From the NCBI GenBank assembly GCA_946902875.1, contig OX336343.1:3944754-4008753 (forward strand): a DNA stretch of 64,000 bases, read 5' to 3'. Below are positions 20,474-30,933 of the stretch, in pieces; within the stretch, counting starts at the first letter, position 1; each line of letters begins with the position of its first letter. Origin of the DNA: Nematopogon swammerdamellus. Lineage: Eukaryota > Arthropoda > Insecta > Lepidoptera > Adelidae. The notes below the pieces were generated by a model. The model searched no databases and was not told where the DNA came from. It saw only the letters and a list, made by a program, of their open reading frames with translations. The position numbers and the translations under genes were made by a program.

Positions 20474-20904
20474 ATTTTTTGTAGGTAGATCTTCATAGAA
20501 AAAAGTGTGGGCACCACTGGTCTAGGGAGTGCAATGACCTAGTCCAGTCCTCTTTTTCTTTTGATTTCATTCAAATGTAAGTGTTTGGAATTTACCTACA
20601 TGCAGTTCAATTCTACTAGTTAAGCATGAAAGTTAGTCATTTTATTTTTATTTAATAAAGGCGGACGTTAACCGTCCCACCAAATCTCGATGAAACTATT
20701 TTCACCAAAAAGTACTATAAAATGGCAGATTCTGGGAAAAAATTTCACAGCTTTTCGTTTTTTAAATATGGACCCCTTTTGTACCCTGAAGTTACGAAAC
20801 CCTATCCTGAAACACCCTGTATAATAAAATGTCGAAATGTATAACAAGCGAGATTGTTTTTGAGACAAGGTTGTTTTTAATTATAATTTAAATTAATTTT
20901 AATT

Positions 20905-21080
20905 TTAATGGACCAGATCGGGCATGTTCTCAAAAAGGGTCAAGTGCGTAGTACCCGTAACCGACGAGCATGCATGAAGAACATTATGAGAGTGGAACAG
21001 ACGGCAGATGTGTGTCAGGATCGTGGCACGTGGAGATCCGTTGTCTCTGCCTACCCCACCGGGAAACAGGCCTGACGCTA
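20905..21080 (+). mobile_element. LINE 3'-end remnant (RTE-like)
   Basis: Plus strand reads ADVCQDRGTWRSVVSAYPTG then a stop. The C.DR..WR pattern is typical of the last residues of RTE-type and related LINE proteins. It is only the extreme C-terminus and ends about 40 bases from Nup214 exon 10. Confidence 0.65.
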
Positions 21081-21119
21081 TGTATGTTAATTTTAATTAT
21101 AACAAAATGGCACACTCAC

Positions 21120-21193
21120 TGGAGCAGGCTGAACGCTCTGCGTAGGCTTCCGCGGCGGTTGCGAAATCACTTCGGGGCTCGGCTTCACTTGAT
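21120..21193 (-). CDS. Nup214: Nup214 exon 10, linker
   Basis: A 74-bp exon, acceptor TCGTAG and donor GTGAGT. The phase joins exon 9 (split Asn codon) and ends in phase 0. The product is QVKPSPEVISQPPRKPTQSV, Pro-rich. It is flanked on the upstream-coordinate side by a LINE 3'-end remnant (about 20905-21080). Confidence 0.72.
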
Positions 21194-21294
21194 CTACGAA
21201 CAATTCGAAACGGGCCCAGCGTGAGTACCTACCCGCCTTAGCTATTAAAGTGCAAACACATTCAAATGCACTTTTTTTTATTTTATTTTTTTAT

Positions 21295-21575
21295 TGAAAC
21301 TGACACGGTTGGCTACATCACCTAAAACATCCGTGATGTCAGCCCATAACACCGGGTCATTTAGGTGCCATGTCAGTGCTTCCCTTCGGTCGTGCCGGCT
21401 ACACTGAACTGGACGGAAAACACAAACTATTTACACAGCCGTTTCGACCGACGTTTCATTCAGTGCGGTGGTGGTACCAACCCGGACGGGTTGAACCCTA
21501 CCACCTAGTAAGGTAAGAAGAGAAGAGACCTAGAGTTTTACGTGGAATCCGAACCACGGTCAGCCTCCAACATGT
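21295..21575 (-). mobile_element. SINE (5S/tRNA-like family), tail plus part of head
   Basis: Plus strand shows GAAACTGACACGGTTGGCTA through CCACGGTCAGCCTCCAACAT and is then cut off before the 5S-like block, so it is truncated in the head. Confidence 0.8.
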
Positions 21576-21654
21576 GTGGAATTCTGACAGCTGTCACTTT
21601 TTGGACATCTCAGTTTTCTACACTAATAATAATAAATTGATTGGATAGTTGACC

Positions 21655-21970
21655 GGGAGGCGAGATGCGCAACGCTCGTCGATATCGGCGTGCCGCACGA
21701 TGGGAACCTCGTCAGTAAGGAAATGTTAAAATATCTGGATCTGCAGCACGAGGTTAACAAAATGTGGCCCGTCGACTCGACGATCGTTATGCCCATAGTC
21801 GTTTCGGCGCATGGGCTGATAGCGAAGAGCCTCGAAGACAACCTTGAGAGGCTCTCGCTGAGTGGTTGAGTCAAGGGTCAGATCCAGAAGGCAGCCCTGC
21901 TCGACACTGCACATCGTCCGGAGGTTTCTCTCTTTGGGACCCGACCATCGGTCGCCTGGGTTCGCCCCGC
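21655..21970 (+). mobile_element. LINE C-terminal fragment of another RLE-like family
   Basis: Plus strand reads ATLVDIGVPHDGNLVSKEM, KYLDLQHEVNKMWPVDSTIV and SAHGLIAKSLEDNLERLSL, then a TGA where related proteins usually have Trp, then KGQIQKAALLDTAH. This D.GVP.D.N...KE and VVS..GLI..SL pattern is common at the C-terminus of RLE-type insect LINEs. Inactive. Confidence 0.72.
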
Positions 21971-22140
21971 CGCCGGTGGTGGAAACTCCATTTGTTTTTG
22001 TATTAATTTTAGATTTTAAGTTTAGATTAAGTAATATGTAAAATGAATATTTAAAAAAATGTGTAAATAAATGGATAAAATAATAAATAACATTTCTTAG
22101 TAGGGGTTTATCATTATATATTCAAAGTAGAAACACTTAC

Positions 22141-22285
22141 TTTGCGTTGTATACGTGGACGACGGTACTTGTCCAAACGGCACCGCGGCGGCCGGCTGGG
22201 AGGTGGGATAACTCGGCGGGGCCTGCGCGAAGGCGCCGCCCCTTCCTGGCTGGAGGTTCTGTCCACCTTGGGCCACGCTCGCCAC
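22141..22285 (-). CDS. Nup214: Nup214 exon 9, linker
   Basis: A 145-bp exon in phase 0, with acceptor CCGGCAG and donor GTAAGT, ending one base into a codon. The product VASVAQGGQNLQPGRGG then PPSYPTSQPAAAVPFGQVP contains one FG dipeptide (PFGQ), consistent with the start of the FG-containing part. Confidence 0.78.
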
Positions 22286-22579
22286 CTGCCGGTGAGATAA
22301 GCCGTGGCGAAATGTAAAAAATATATTTAGGCCAAATAGTGCGTTATTTATTACAAGGATTATCCTCTGATTGTCTATGCTTCCATTAATCGTAGGATTA
22401 TCTCACAAATACAGAAGAACATATTATGCATTTTCACAGGATAAACTTAGAATTGCTGATAATGCTGCTACACGTAATCTCGCCTAAGCATCCAAAAGTA
22501 ACGTGTGGCAACTTTTTTTCATCACATTTTCATAAATATATAAATCTGACGAATTAAAGAACCTGGTGCTTTCTAAGCC

Positions 22580-23170
22580 CACAAACAAAAAGTAAATCAC
22601 TCAATGAGTCAACGAGTTACTGAGGAAGTCAAAAAGAAATTAAATAAGTAAAATCAGTCAGGCACTGAGTGAGTGAACAACAAGTCACTGAGTAAGTCAA
22701 AACGCTATTGAATAAGTCAAACAAGGCAGTCACTCGGTGAGTGAACAAGTCACGAAAGCAAGACAAACACTGACTACCTACTTTAGTGAAAAACCAAATC
22801 AGTAAGTCACTCAATGAGTCAACAACAAGTCACTGAATAAGTCAAAACGCTATTGAATCAAATGAGGCAGTCACTTGGTGAGTGAACAAGTCACGCAAGC
22901 AAGACAAAATACTGATTACATACTTTAGTGTAAAAACAAATCAGTAAGTCACTCAGTGAGTCAACAAAAATGTACTGAGTAAGTCAAAACGTTATTGAAT
23001 TGTATAATTGTAAAATTTCATTTCATAATTGAATAAGTCAAATAAGGCAGTCACTCGGTGATGGACAGCAAGATAAAAACACTGATTACCTAATTTAGTG
23101 GAAAAACAAATCAGTAAGTCACTCAGTGAGTCAACAAGTCATGTAATGAGTAATAAAAATACAAATTTTA
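22580..23170. repeat. Degenerate tandem repeat rich in AGTCA units
   Basis: A block of roughly 140 bp (AATCAGTAAGTCACTCAGTG ... GTCACTCGGTGAGTGAACAA ... AGCAAGACAAAACACTG) recurs about four times with drift. The short motif GTCACTNAGTNAGTCAA also occurs in intron 3 of both Gr genes (40150-41060 and 48850-49560). Confidence 0.75.
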
Positions 23171-23417
23171 CACTTAAATTAAAACACAAGTGCGACTTGT
23201 AATGTTAAAGTGTGTGTAATTTTACTTATCCAAAACTCAGTGCAATGGGCTAATGCGTACAAGTATGTATGTATTAATTTTCTTTAAATTATGATTCAAG
23301 GCAGTGATGTAAAAGTATTATAATAAGCAATACAATTTTGTTAAATTTGTACAGTTAAATTACAATTTGAGAAGGTCATAGATTACACCAATTAGGCCAT
23401 ATCAGTGAAACACTTAC

Positions 23418-23550
23418 CGGTGCGGCGAGGGGCGCCACGGGCGTAGGGGGGATTGGTGCGGCGGGGGGTGGTGCGGCATAGGGCGCGGCTGCGGGGAGTG
23501 GTGCGGCGGCGGGGGGTGGCGGCTGGGGTTGTTCCGCCTCCGGCGGCTCA
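23418..23550 (-). CDS. Nup214: Nup214 exon 8, Pro/Ala-rich linker
   Basis: Acceptor TTCCAG, donor GTAAGT. It supplies the one base needed to complete the Thr codon split at the end of exon 7 and then reads EPPEAEQPQPPPPAAAPLP and further Pro/Ala to phase 0. The low-complexity linker between propeller and coiled coil is normal for the family but is not sequence-diagnostic. The phase match and the absence of an alternative exon in between support the join. Confidence 0.78.
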
Positions 23551-24060
23551 CTGGAACAATGAATGGTAAAAAAAGAATTACTATTATTTAATTTCAACAA
23601 AATGTATTGAATTCTACGGGTGAGATGAGAACGTAGATTAATTGTGAGGAGTGTAAAGCATCTCCGGTTCATTGTTTAATCAAGTGTTTAATAAATTAAT
23701 GAAGTCACATATATTTATGCATTTGCAATAATTTTGGTTCATCCTCCTAAATTAAAATAAAAAAGCTAGATTTTTATTTTATTGTTATTTTAATCAACGA
23801 GCAGCGGAATGTTATGGTGTGTTCATATATGTACTCACTAGCGGTTTATTTTATTGGTTTAGTTTATGATTTATTTTTATTTTATTTAGTAGAAATTCTT
23901 AGAGACGGTAACTTTTTTGTAAAGCCGATTAGACAGCTATGTTCGGAGTTTGAGAATCAGGTGCAGCTAATTTCGCCCCTAAAGGTACCAATCTGGTTTT
24001 AAATTGATTTATTAGGCAATTTAGGCAGCCGCGTTGATTTTTCATTTCAACCTGAAATAC
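23551..24060. other. Start of the large Nup214 intron 7, nothing recognised
   Basis: AT-rich sequence between Nup214 exon 8 and the gypsy 5' LTR. I see no coding or repeat structure. Confidence 0.5.
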
Positions 24061-24064
24061 ATAT

Positions 24065-24217
24065 TGTCACGACCACCTAAAGTTTGATGTATAAAAAGAA
24101 GAAAGCTGTCAAAAATGACAGGGAGTTTTTTTGGTTGTCAGATAAAAAATGCGATAGTAAAGAATAGAAAAGAGTTTGTGCTGTTTAATTTTCTATCCGG
24201 CCCCAGTGCTCGTAACA
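24065..24217 (+). repeat. 5' LTR of gypsy-type retrotransposon
   Basis: 153 bp, TGTCACGACC to CTCGTAACA, identical by eye to 36469-36621. It is preceded by ATAT, and the matching ATAT follows the 3' LTR at 36622. Just inside is TGGTGTCAGAAGTGGGAT (24220), the probable tRNA primer-binding site. Confidence 0.95.
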
Positions 24218-24252
24218 ATTGGTGTCAGAAGTGGGATAGAAAATGTCAATAA

Positions 24253-25332
24253 AACAATGACGAGGAGCAGCGTGGCGTCGTAGAAGAGGTCCAGGACAGT
24301 ACTTCACAACCTCCGGAAGTGGAGGAAGAAGCAACATCCCAGAACCCGAGCTTATTCAATATGGCCGGGCTCATGAAAATGCTAAGCGGAATGGCCGACG
24401 AAAATCGTCGCTCTACGGAAGGAAGTCGGCAAGCCATGGAGCGTCTCGAGGCCAAGTCGGAGGAGAGTCGACGAGCTACAGAGGAAAGTCGGCAAGCGAT
24501 CCTGGACACAGTAAACGGGGCGCTTTCCACGTTGCGCCAAGACTTGAAGAAGGTGACCGCCAAAGTGGAGGAGCAGGATGCCATGTTACACCTCTACGAG
24601 GCACGAATGACAAGACTGGAAAAAATACAAACCACTGGAGTAACCGTGAATGCCTCGACTGGAGGAACACGTTTTAAAGTTCCACCTTATGATGGCACAA
24701 CCTCGTGGGCCGCCTACAAAAAACAATTTGAGTCTGTGGAGCGGGCCAACGGGTGGAACAACGACCAGGCACTCACCGCGTTGACATTGGGGTTGCGTGG
24801 CCAGGCCCTACAGGTTTTGGAAGCCGTCGGAGAGAGGACCACATATAAAGAACTGCTGGAGGCTCTGGAGACAAGATATGGCGATAAACACTTGGAACAT
24901 GTGTTCAGAGCCCAACTTCGTGACCGTGTGCAGCAAGCCGGCGAGGGCCTTCAACAGTGGGCTCTGGAAATAGAAAAGCTTGTCCGAAAGGCATACCAAG
25001 CATCGTCGGCACCATTGATCGTTAGCACACTGGTTCAGGCTTTCGTGGACGGAATTTGGGACATGGAAGTGAGGGCAGCCATGCGACTGGGGCATCACAA
25101 GACACTGAAAAATGCCTTAGCGCACGCATTAGAAGTAGAAGCAGTGCGTGCTGACTCTCGCAGACAAAGAGTGAGGGAAGTGAAGATGTCGGAATATACA
25201 CCGGGTAGGAATAGGTTTACTCCTCGCTGCTACCGCTGCGGTATTCTTGGACATATCCGCTCTAGCTGCCCAAACAATGAACAATCAAATATGGAAGCAC
25301 CGAGAACGGAGGAGCATCAGGGAAACGAGTAA
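24253..25332 (+). CDS. gag: gypsy gag (nucleocapsid-type polyprotein), first copy
   Basis: Role: structural Gag of an LTR retrotransposon. The reading frame is open from 24253 (after a stop) to 25332. There is no ATG before 24361, so the true start is either MAGLMKM at 24361 or has been lost. The N-terminal third is charged and probably coiled-coil (repeated EESRRATEESRQ-type segments). The middle matches a retrotransposon gag core (FKVPPYDGTTSWAAYKKQFE, then LTLGLRGQALQVLE and LEALETRYGD). Near the C-terminus is one zinc knuckle, CYRCGILGHIRSSC (C-x2-C-x4-H-x4-C). pol follows in the -1 frame. Only this copy exists; the second partial gypsy lacks gag. Confidence 0.9.
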   Translation, partial: NNDEEQRGVVEEVQDSTSQPPEVEEEATSQNPSLFNMAGLMKMLSGMADENRRSTEGSRQAMERLEAKSEESRRATEESRQAILDTVNGALSTLRQDLKKVTAKVEEQDAMLHLYEARMTRLEKIQTTGVTVNASTGGTRFKVPPYDGTTSWAAYKKQFESVERANGWNNDQALTALTLGLRGQALQVLEAVGERTTYKELLEALETRYGDKHLEHVFRAQLRDRVQQAGEGLQQWALEIEKLVRKAYQASSAPLIVSTLVQAFVDGIWDMEVRAAMRLGHHKTLKNALAHALEVEAVRADSRRQRVREVKMSEYTPGRNRFTPRCYRCGILGHIRSSCPNNEQSNMEAPRTEEHQGNE

Positions 25333-25352
25333 CCGCCAGGACCACGGGGCGA

Positions 25353-28300
25353 GTGCTGGCTGGTGGCAAGGAAGCCCCCATAGTCTTGATTTCACAAGCA
25401 TGCGACGGAAATAGCCTAGTAGTGGATGGACAAATCAGCGGCTATGAGTGTAAAATAACTTTGGATACCGGAGCATCGCGGACCATTGTGAAATCGCAAC
25501 TTTTAGGGAATTTTATTAAGAATCAACAGCAGCCGTACACTTACTACAAACTACAGTCTGCCACCGGACAGCACATACCTGTCCATGGAGAGGTAGGAGT
25601 AACATTAAAAATTGGGTGCAGAATTTATCATTCATCATTCAGCATTCGTGCAGCATTCAGCATCATCAATTTGAGCCGGGCCGATATTAAACTCGAAACA
25701 GACACAGTGGTGGGAAAATGTGATGAAGTATCCTGGCTACGTAAGTGTGATGAGCCCATCACTGTGAGCGATAAGATAGACAGAACCAAAGTGCTCTCGC
25801 TCTTGGAAGAAAGTAAAAAGGATCTTACCAAGATGGAGTTTCAGAGGGCAGTAGACCTGTTAACACAGTACTCGGACATCTTCGCGACCGACGACGGGGA
25901 CATTGGACGGACCAACATGGTGAAACATCAAATTAATACGGGGGACGCACTGCCTATCCGACAACGTCCACGTCGGGTGCCAGTGCCGAAAGAAGGCGAG
26001 GTTCAACAGATGATTGGGGACATGCGCAAGAACAAAGTAATTGAACCGTCATCGAGCCCCTGGTGTTCGCCTGTAGTCCTCGTGAAGAAGAAGGATGGCA
26101 GTACCAGGTTCTGTGTAGACTATCGACGGCTGAACGACATTACTAAAAAGGACAGTTACCCACTTCCGCGGATAGATGATACTTTGGATACACTGAGCGG
26201 CATGAAGTGGTTTACAACGTTGGATTTGAAAAGCGGCTACTGGCAAGTGGAGCTTGATGCCAAAGATAAAGAGAAGACTGCGTTCTCAACCGGCAGCGGG
26301 TTGTGGCAGTTCAATGTCATGCCGTTTGGCCTCTGCAATGCTCCTGCGACATTCGAGAGGTTAATGGATCGAGTACTCGCTGGATTGATTGGAGACGCCT
26401 GCTTAATGTACTTGGATGACATTATCATTGTTGGCAAGACTTTCGATGATCACTTGAGCAATTTAAAAAATGTACTATATAAAATCCGTGGAGCGAATCT
26501 AAAGCTAAGCTCTAAAAAATGTGATTTCTTTAAGCGCAAGGTCAGTTACCTGGGCCACGTGATATCCGAGGACGGTGTTCAGACAGACCCACAGAAGATC
26601 GAAGCGGTACAGAAGTGGCCAATCCCTAAGGACAAAACGGAAGTACGCGCATTCCTCGGCTTATGCTCCTACTACCGACGATTTGTGAAGGGTGTTTCGG
26701 AAATTGCTAAGCCCCTTCATCGGCTGACAGAAGAGAAACGACACTTTGAATGGAATGAAGACTGCCATCGATCCTTTGAAGAACTGAAGCAGTACCTATG
26801 TGATTCACCAATCTTGGGATATCCCGAGACAGATGGAGTATTCATCGTCGACACCGATGCAAATAACACGGGAATTGGAGGCGTGCTGTCACAACAACGA
26901 GGAGACAAGGAGGTAGTAATAGCTTACTTCAGCAAATCATTGTCGAAGCCGGAGCGAAACTACTGCGTCGCCCGGCGTGAGCTTCTAGCGATGGTCAAAA
27001 GTCTGCAGCATTTTAGCAAATACTTAATCGGAAGGAAATTCCGTTTAAGGACGGATCATGCAGCATTAAAGTGGTTACTCCAGTTCAGAAACCCTGAGGG
27101 TCAGGTTGCACGTTGGCTTGAGCAACTGCAAGAATACCAGTTCGACATAGAGCATCGGAGCGGCAAGTCCCACGGGAATGCAGACGCCCTATCTCAAAGA
27201 CCATGTCCGGAAGAATGTAAACACTGCGCGAGACATGAGACGAAAGAGTACGGAGCATGTTGCTCCGTAAAAGTAATCAGGACCGACAACATAAGCGAAG
27301 AATGGAGTAATGAAGCCATGAAGAAGGCGCAGGAAGACGACCGGGATTTGTTGCCCATCATTTATTGGAAAATGGCGTATGAAAACAAACCTAAGTGGAA
27401 AGAAGTAGCACCAAGAAATGCAACGACGAAAAGTTATTGGGCACAATGGTCTAGCCTTCTCCTCCATGACGGGCTACTCTACCGGAAATGGGAGACACCA
27501 AATGGGAGAGAGACATATTTACAGTTGGTAATCCCGCGAACGAAGGTGAAGGACGTGTTGGCTTGCCTTCACGACGGTCCTTCAGGAGGTAATTTGGGAG
27601 TTAAGAGAACCCTAATGAAGGTTCGGCAACGTTTTTACTGGATACATTGCCGTGAAGATGTGAAGGACTGGTGCCGCAAATGCACTGCTTGTGCATCAGT
27701 GAAGGGTCCGCAATCCCGTTGTAAGGGAGCCATGAAGCTGTATAATGTTGGTGTTCCCTGGGAGGGAATCGCAGTTGACATAGCTGGACCATTCCCAGTA
27801 ACAGACAACGGAAATAGATACTTCATGGTCGTTATGGATTATTTCACAAAGTGGCCTGAAGTTTTTGCCATTCCGAATCAAGAAGCCACGACAGTTGCAC
27901 TAAAATTGGTTCATGAGGTCTTTTGTCGCTTTGGAGTGCCGCTGGAGTTACACACTGACCAAGGGACTAACTTCGGAGCTGGAGTGTTCCTGGAAGCGTG
28001 CCGCATCATGGGAATCCACAAGACCAGGACAACTGCGTATCGACCGCAGTCGGACGGCATGGTGGAGAGGTTTAACCAGACGATAGAGAATAATTTAGCC
28101 AAGCTGGTAGAAAATCATCAGAGGGACTGGGACCAATACATTCCCTTGTTTCTGTTATCGTATAGGTCTGCCGTGCATGAGACCACCAATGAAACGCCAG
28201 CTTTGGCCAATTTTGGACGCGAGCTTCGCCTCCCAGCAGATCTCCTAACAGGAAATGTTCCAGATTCACCGAGGCCCATAACGGAGTACGTGGCTAATCT

Positions 28301-28466
28301 TCGAGACAAGATGGACTCAATCCACGCTTATATGAGGGAGGTCAGTCTACAAGCAGGAAAACGGATGAAGACGCGCTACGATCGGAAGGCTAACGACCAC
28401 ACATTATTTATCACAATTCCGGGCTTCGGTCTGATTATCCCGCTCGCTAGTCCCGGCCTCGATTAA
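25353..28466 (+). pseudogene. pol: gypsy pol (PR-RT-RNaseH-IN), first copy, 3' end lost
   Basis: Domains in order: protease (LDTGASRTIV, about residue 37), RT (catalytic YLDDIIIVG, about 352), RNase H (FIVDTDANNTGIGG, about 490), integrase zinc domain and DDE core (VDIAGPF, HTDQGTNFG, RPQSDGMVERFNQ). The frame starts from GTG and is in the -1 frame relative to gag, so expression would need frameshifting. After NDHT at about 28405 the native C-terminus and 3' LTR are deleted and replaced by flanking DNA, adding about 20 unrelated codons. In the integrase HHCC motif, His of GGHLG in the second copy is Asn here (GGNLG). It is therefore unlikely to be autonomous. Confidence 0.92.
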
Positions 28467-28937
28467 TACCCTCCTCCACTGCCGATGGGCCCGGATATGT
28501 TCGGTGAAGCCATCGCAAGCTTAGATCCACACCTTCCCTTCATACTATATTTAGTGCTGACTGTACTATTACAAATATTATTTAAAATAACCTAATCTAT
28601 TAAATGAAAGCTTTGTAAAGAAATTTGGTCTTCTCTCAATATAGACAATAAAGTTAATTGAATTTAATTGTCGTAATATCTAAAGCCATTATGGCTAAAT
28701 TGGTTTGTGGATAAACTGTTAAAATATCGACAAAGTCACTCAACTAATTCTTTCTAAAGAGTGCTCCAGTATTTTTTTGACACCGGTGAAAATTCATACG
28801 AACCTAGGTAAAATTCAAAACAAAATTATTTTATTATTGTCATTTATCGAAACTAAGAGGATCTAATAAAGTCATCTCACAAATTGAAAACCCAAGGACG
28901 AGAAATACGCGACTAAAGAATCTTTTTAAGAATCTTT
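28408..28937. repeat. Duplicated flank, copy A (matches 36641-37186)
   Basis: Starts TCACAATTCCGGGCTTCGGT and is near-identical to the sequence after the 3' LTR at 36621. It includes a solitary RLE LINE 3' terminus (28448-28545) present in both copies, and then AT-rich intron sequence. It ends at the RLE LINE insertion. Confidence 0.88.
28448..28545 (+). mobile_element. Solitary 3' end of the RLE LINE (copy A)
   Basis: About 97 bp matching only the last part of the 3' UTR (GTCCCGGCCTCGATTAATAC to CACACCTTCC). No coding part precedes it. The identical fragment at 36660-36757 shows that it predates the duplication. Confidence 0.88.
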
Positions 28938-30761
28938 ATTCGTTACGGCATAGGACTTTTCCAGGGTTGCTGCCTCTCTCCTGTTACATTTAACATTGTT
29001 ATCAACATTCTAATTGATACGCTTGTCGTAAAAGAAAACAAATGGGGATACAGGTTCAAATATGGAGACACATATATGGCGGCCATCCTGGCATTTGCGG
29101 ATGATATTACGCTGTTAACCCGCAATCCAAAACAAAATCAGGCGCTTCTTAAGGTGGTAGATGACTATTGTGAATGGACCAAAGGGATGAAGATAAAACC
29201 AGCGAAGTGCTACTGTTTGAGCTTAACCAGGAAAGGTTCAAAGTTTACCTCGAGCAATCCAGGTCTGACAGTAGCCGGAAAACCAATCGCAACCGTGGCT
29301 GATGAAGCTCCTTTTAAATTCTTGGGCAAAAGGATCACCAGCAGAGGAAAGGAGCATCCTACTGATGATATTGTCCAACTTTTCGAAGAGAGCCTCCGCC
29401 AAACTGACAATCTTCCCCTCCTGGGTACACAAAAGGCATGGATTTACGATAACTACCTGACATCAAAACTTTCATGGCAATTTCTCGTCTACGACTTCAC
29501 AAAGCAAAACCTGACTAAATTAGACTCGTATGTGACCAGATTCCTGAAATCATGGTTTGGACTGGCTCACCCGGCTGACTCGTCAACGCTATACAGATCT
29601 CACAATAACTTTGGACTGAACATTAAGAAACCGTCGATATTTTATCAAAAGGCGAGAATAGCCAAACGATGTATACTCAAAGACTCCAATGATAGCGCTA
29701 TTCAAGCCTTACCCAACACATCACTATCAGATGAACTGGAATCGAGACTCGACTTCTACAAATCATTCCAAGTTGGTACACGCACCAATAGATCTGGATT
29801 GGGCATAGAAACAGCAAAGTCTGATAAAGAAATACTGAAAGGTTTTGCTCAGGAGGACATGGAACAAGGCTTCAAACTTCACGCCTTAAACCTAGAAATG
29901 CAGAATGATTGGCTAACAGTGGGTGACTTCTGCATCCCTCCTGCATTGAAGTGGAAATCCATAATATACAACTGGTCCCCTGAGCTGCTTAAGTTCTACT
30001 TAAATGCATTCCAGCTTACTCTCCCCGACCCGAGTAACCTAGTTAGATGGGGGAAATCTACAAATAGACTATGCCCGTCATGTAAGGAGTTCGTAGGCAC
30101 GGCCAAACATTTGTTATGCGGATGCAAAATACTACTTGAGCGAGGCCAGTATTCCTACCGTCATGATAAAGTCCTCCAAATCATCAGAGAGGCCATCAAC
30201 CTGTCAATTGCACGGACCAGGAAAGGGCAAACCAGTAGCGGCTTCCAGAAGGTCAACTTTGTGAAACCTGGAGCCAATAAGCTGCCCAAAGATAGGACTA
30301 AACCTTCTTCAATTTTGGGAGCAGCAAAGGATTGGGAATTGTTGATGGACACACAGGAGAAGCATTACCAAATGCCTTCGGAAATCTGTACCACAGCATT
30401 AAGACCGGATATACTCATATTCTCAAAAGCGACAAAGCATGTAGTACTTGTTGAACTTACAGTTCCATGGGAAAGTAACATACCGAAGGACCACAACATC
30501 AAGCTTAATAAGTACTGCAACTTAGTAGACCGGATTGTGAGAAACGGATTCAAGACTGATCTCTTCGCTGTGGAAGTCGGAGCAAGAGGACTACCAGCGA
30601 AGTCGCTCTACAGTCTCTTCAAGAATCTAGGGCTCCCAAGATCGACGCTAAGCTCATATATGGAGAGAGCTTCGAAAACGTCACTGGAAGCATCCTACAG
30701 AATATGGATAGGTAGAGAGAGGGAGGTCGAGAGCGGGACTGGTGGTTTCCCCGCGTCCTAG
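28938..30761 (+). pseudogene. RT/CCHC/RLE protein fragment of LINE copy 3 (first ATG 29076)
   Basis: About 607 codons open in one frame. The order is RT motif GLFQGCCLSPV, catalytic FADDITLLTR, thumb, CCHC (CPSCKEFVGTAKHLLCGC), then the restriction-like endonuclease RPDILIF, VELTVPWE and KYCNLVDRIV. Compared with copy 1 it lacks the two-base insertion, so the frame is uninterrupted. The N-terminal DNA-binding domains and the first RT motifs are missing through 5' truncation, so it is not an autonomous gene. Confidence 0.88.
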
Positions 30762-30933
30762 TCAACGCAGACTAGCTGACGAGGGCTTGAAGCGAGCCGA
30801 AACGTGAAGCATGCGCGGGAAATTTAGAGTGGCCACTCGCTAGTCCCGGCCTCGATTAATACCCTCCTCTACTGCCGATGGGCCCGGATATGTTCGGTGA
30901 AGCCATCGCAAGCTTAGATCCACACCTTCCTTC
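28938..30933 (+). mobile_element. RLE-type non-LTR retrotransposon, copy 3 with intact partial ORF
   Basis: Nearly identical to 5128-7124. It starts inside RT (IRYGIGLFQGCCLSPVTFN) and continues without interruption to the stop at 30761. The duplicate region near 37180 lacks it (CTTTATT-GATCT-CAAAGAACG), so that is an empty-site allele. Insertion replaced the 5-bp GATCT, so there is no simple target duplication. Confidence 0.92.

Larger units (their letters stand above)
19173..20519. mobile_element. hAT-like element with TSD GTCTAGGG and a 284-bp internal hairpin
   Basis: Termini CAGTGGTGCCCA and GGGCACCACTG, flanked by an exact 8-bp duplication GTCTAGGG (19165-19172 and 20520-20527). No transposase ORF. 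Internal arms 19457-19741 and 20186-20473 are near-perfect inverted copies separated by about 445 bp that contain family L and SINE fragments. It lies within the Nup214 intron between exons 10 and 11. Confidence 0.9.
19016..20819. mobile_element. Outer TA-target transposon split by a hAT element
   Basis: The ends CAGGATGTTTCAGGATAGG and CCTATCCTGAAACACCCTG form an inverted repeat (one mismatch) flanked by TA on both sides. This suggests a Tc1/mariner-like non-autonomous element. The hAT-like element 19173-20519 is inserted into it. Confidence 0.75.
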
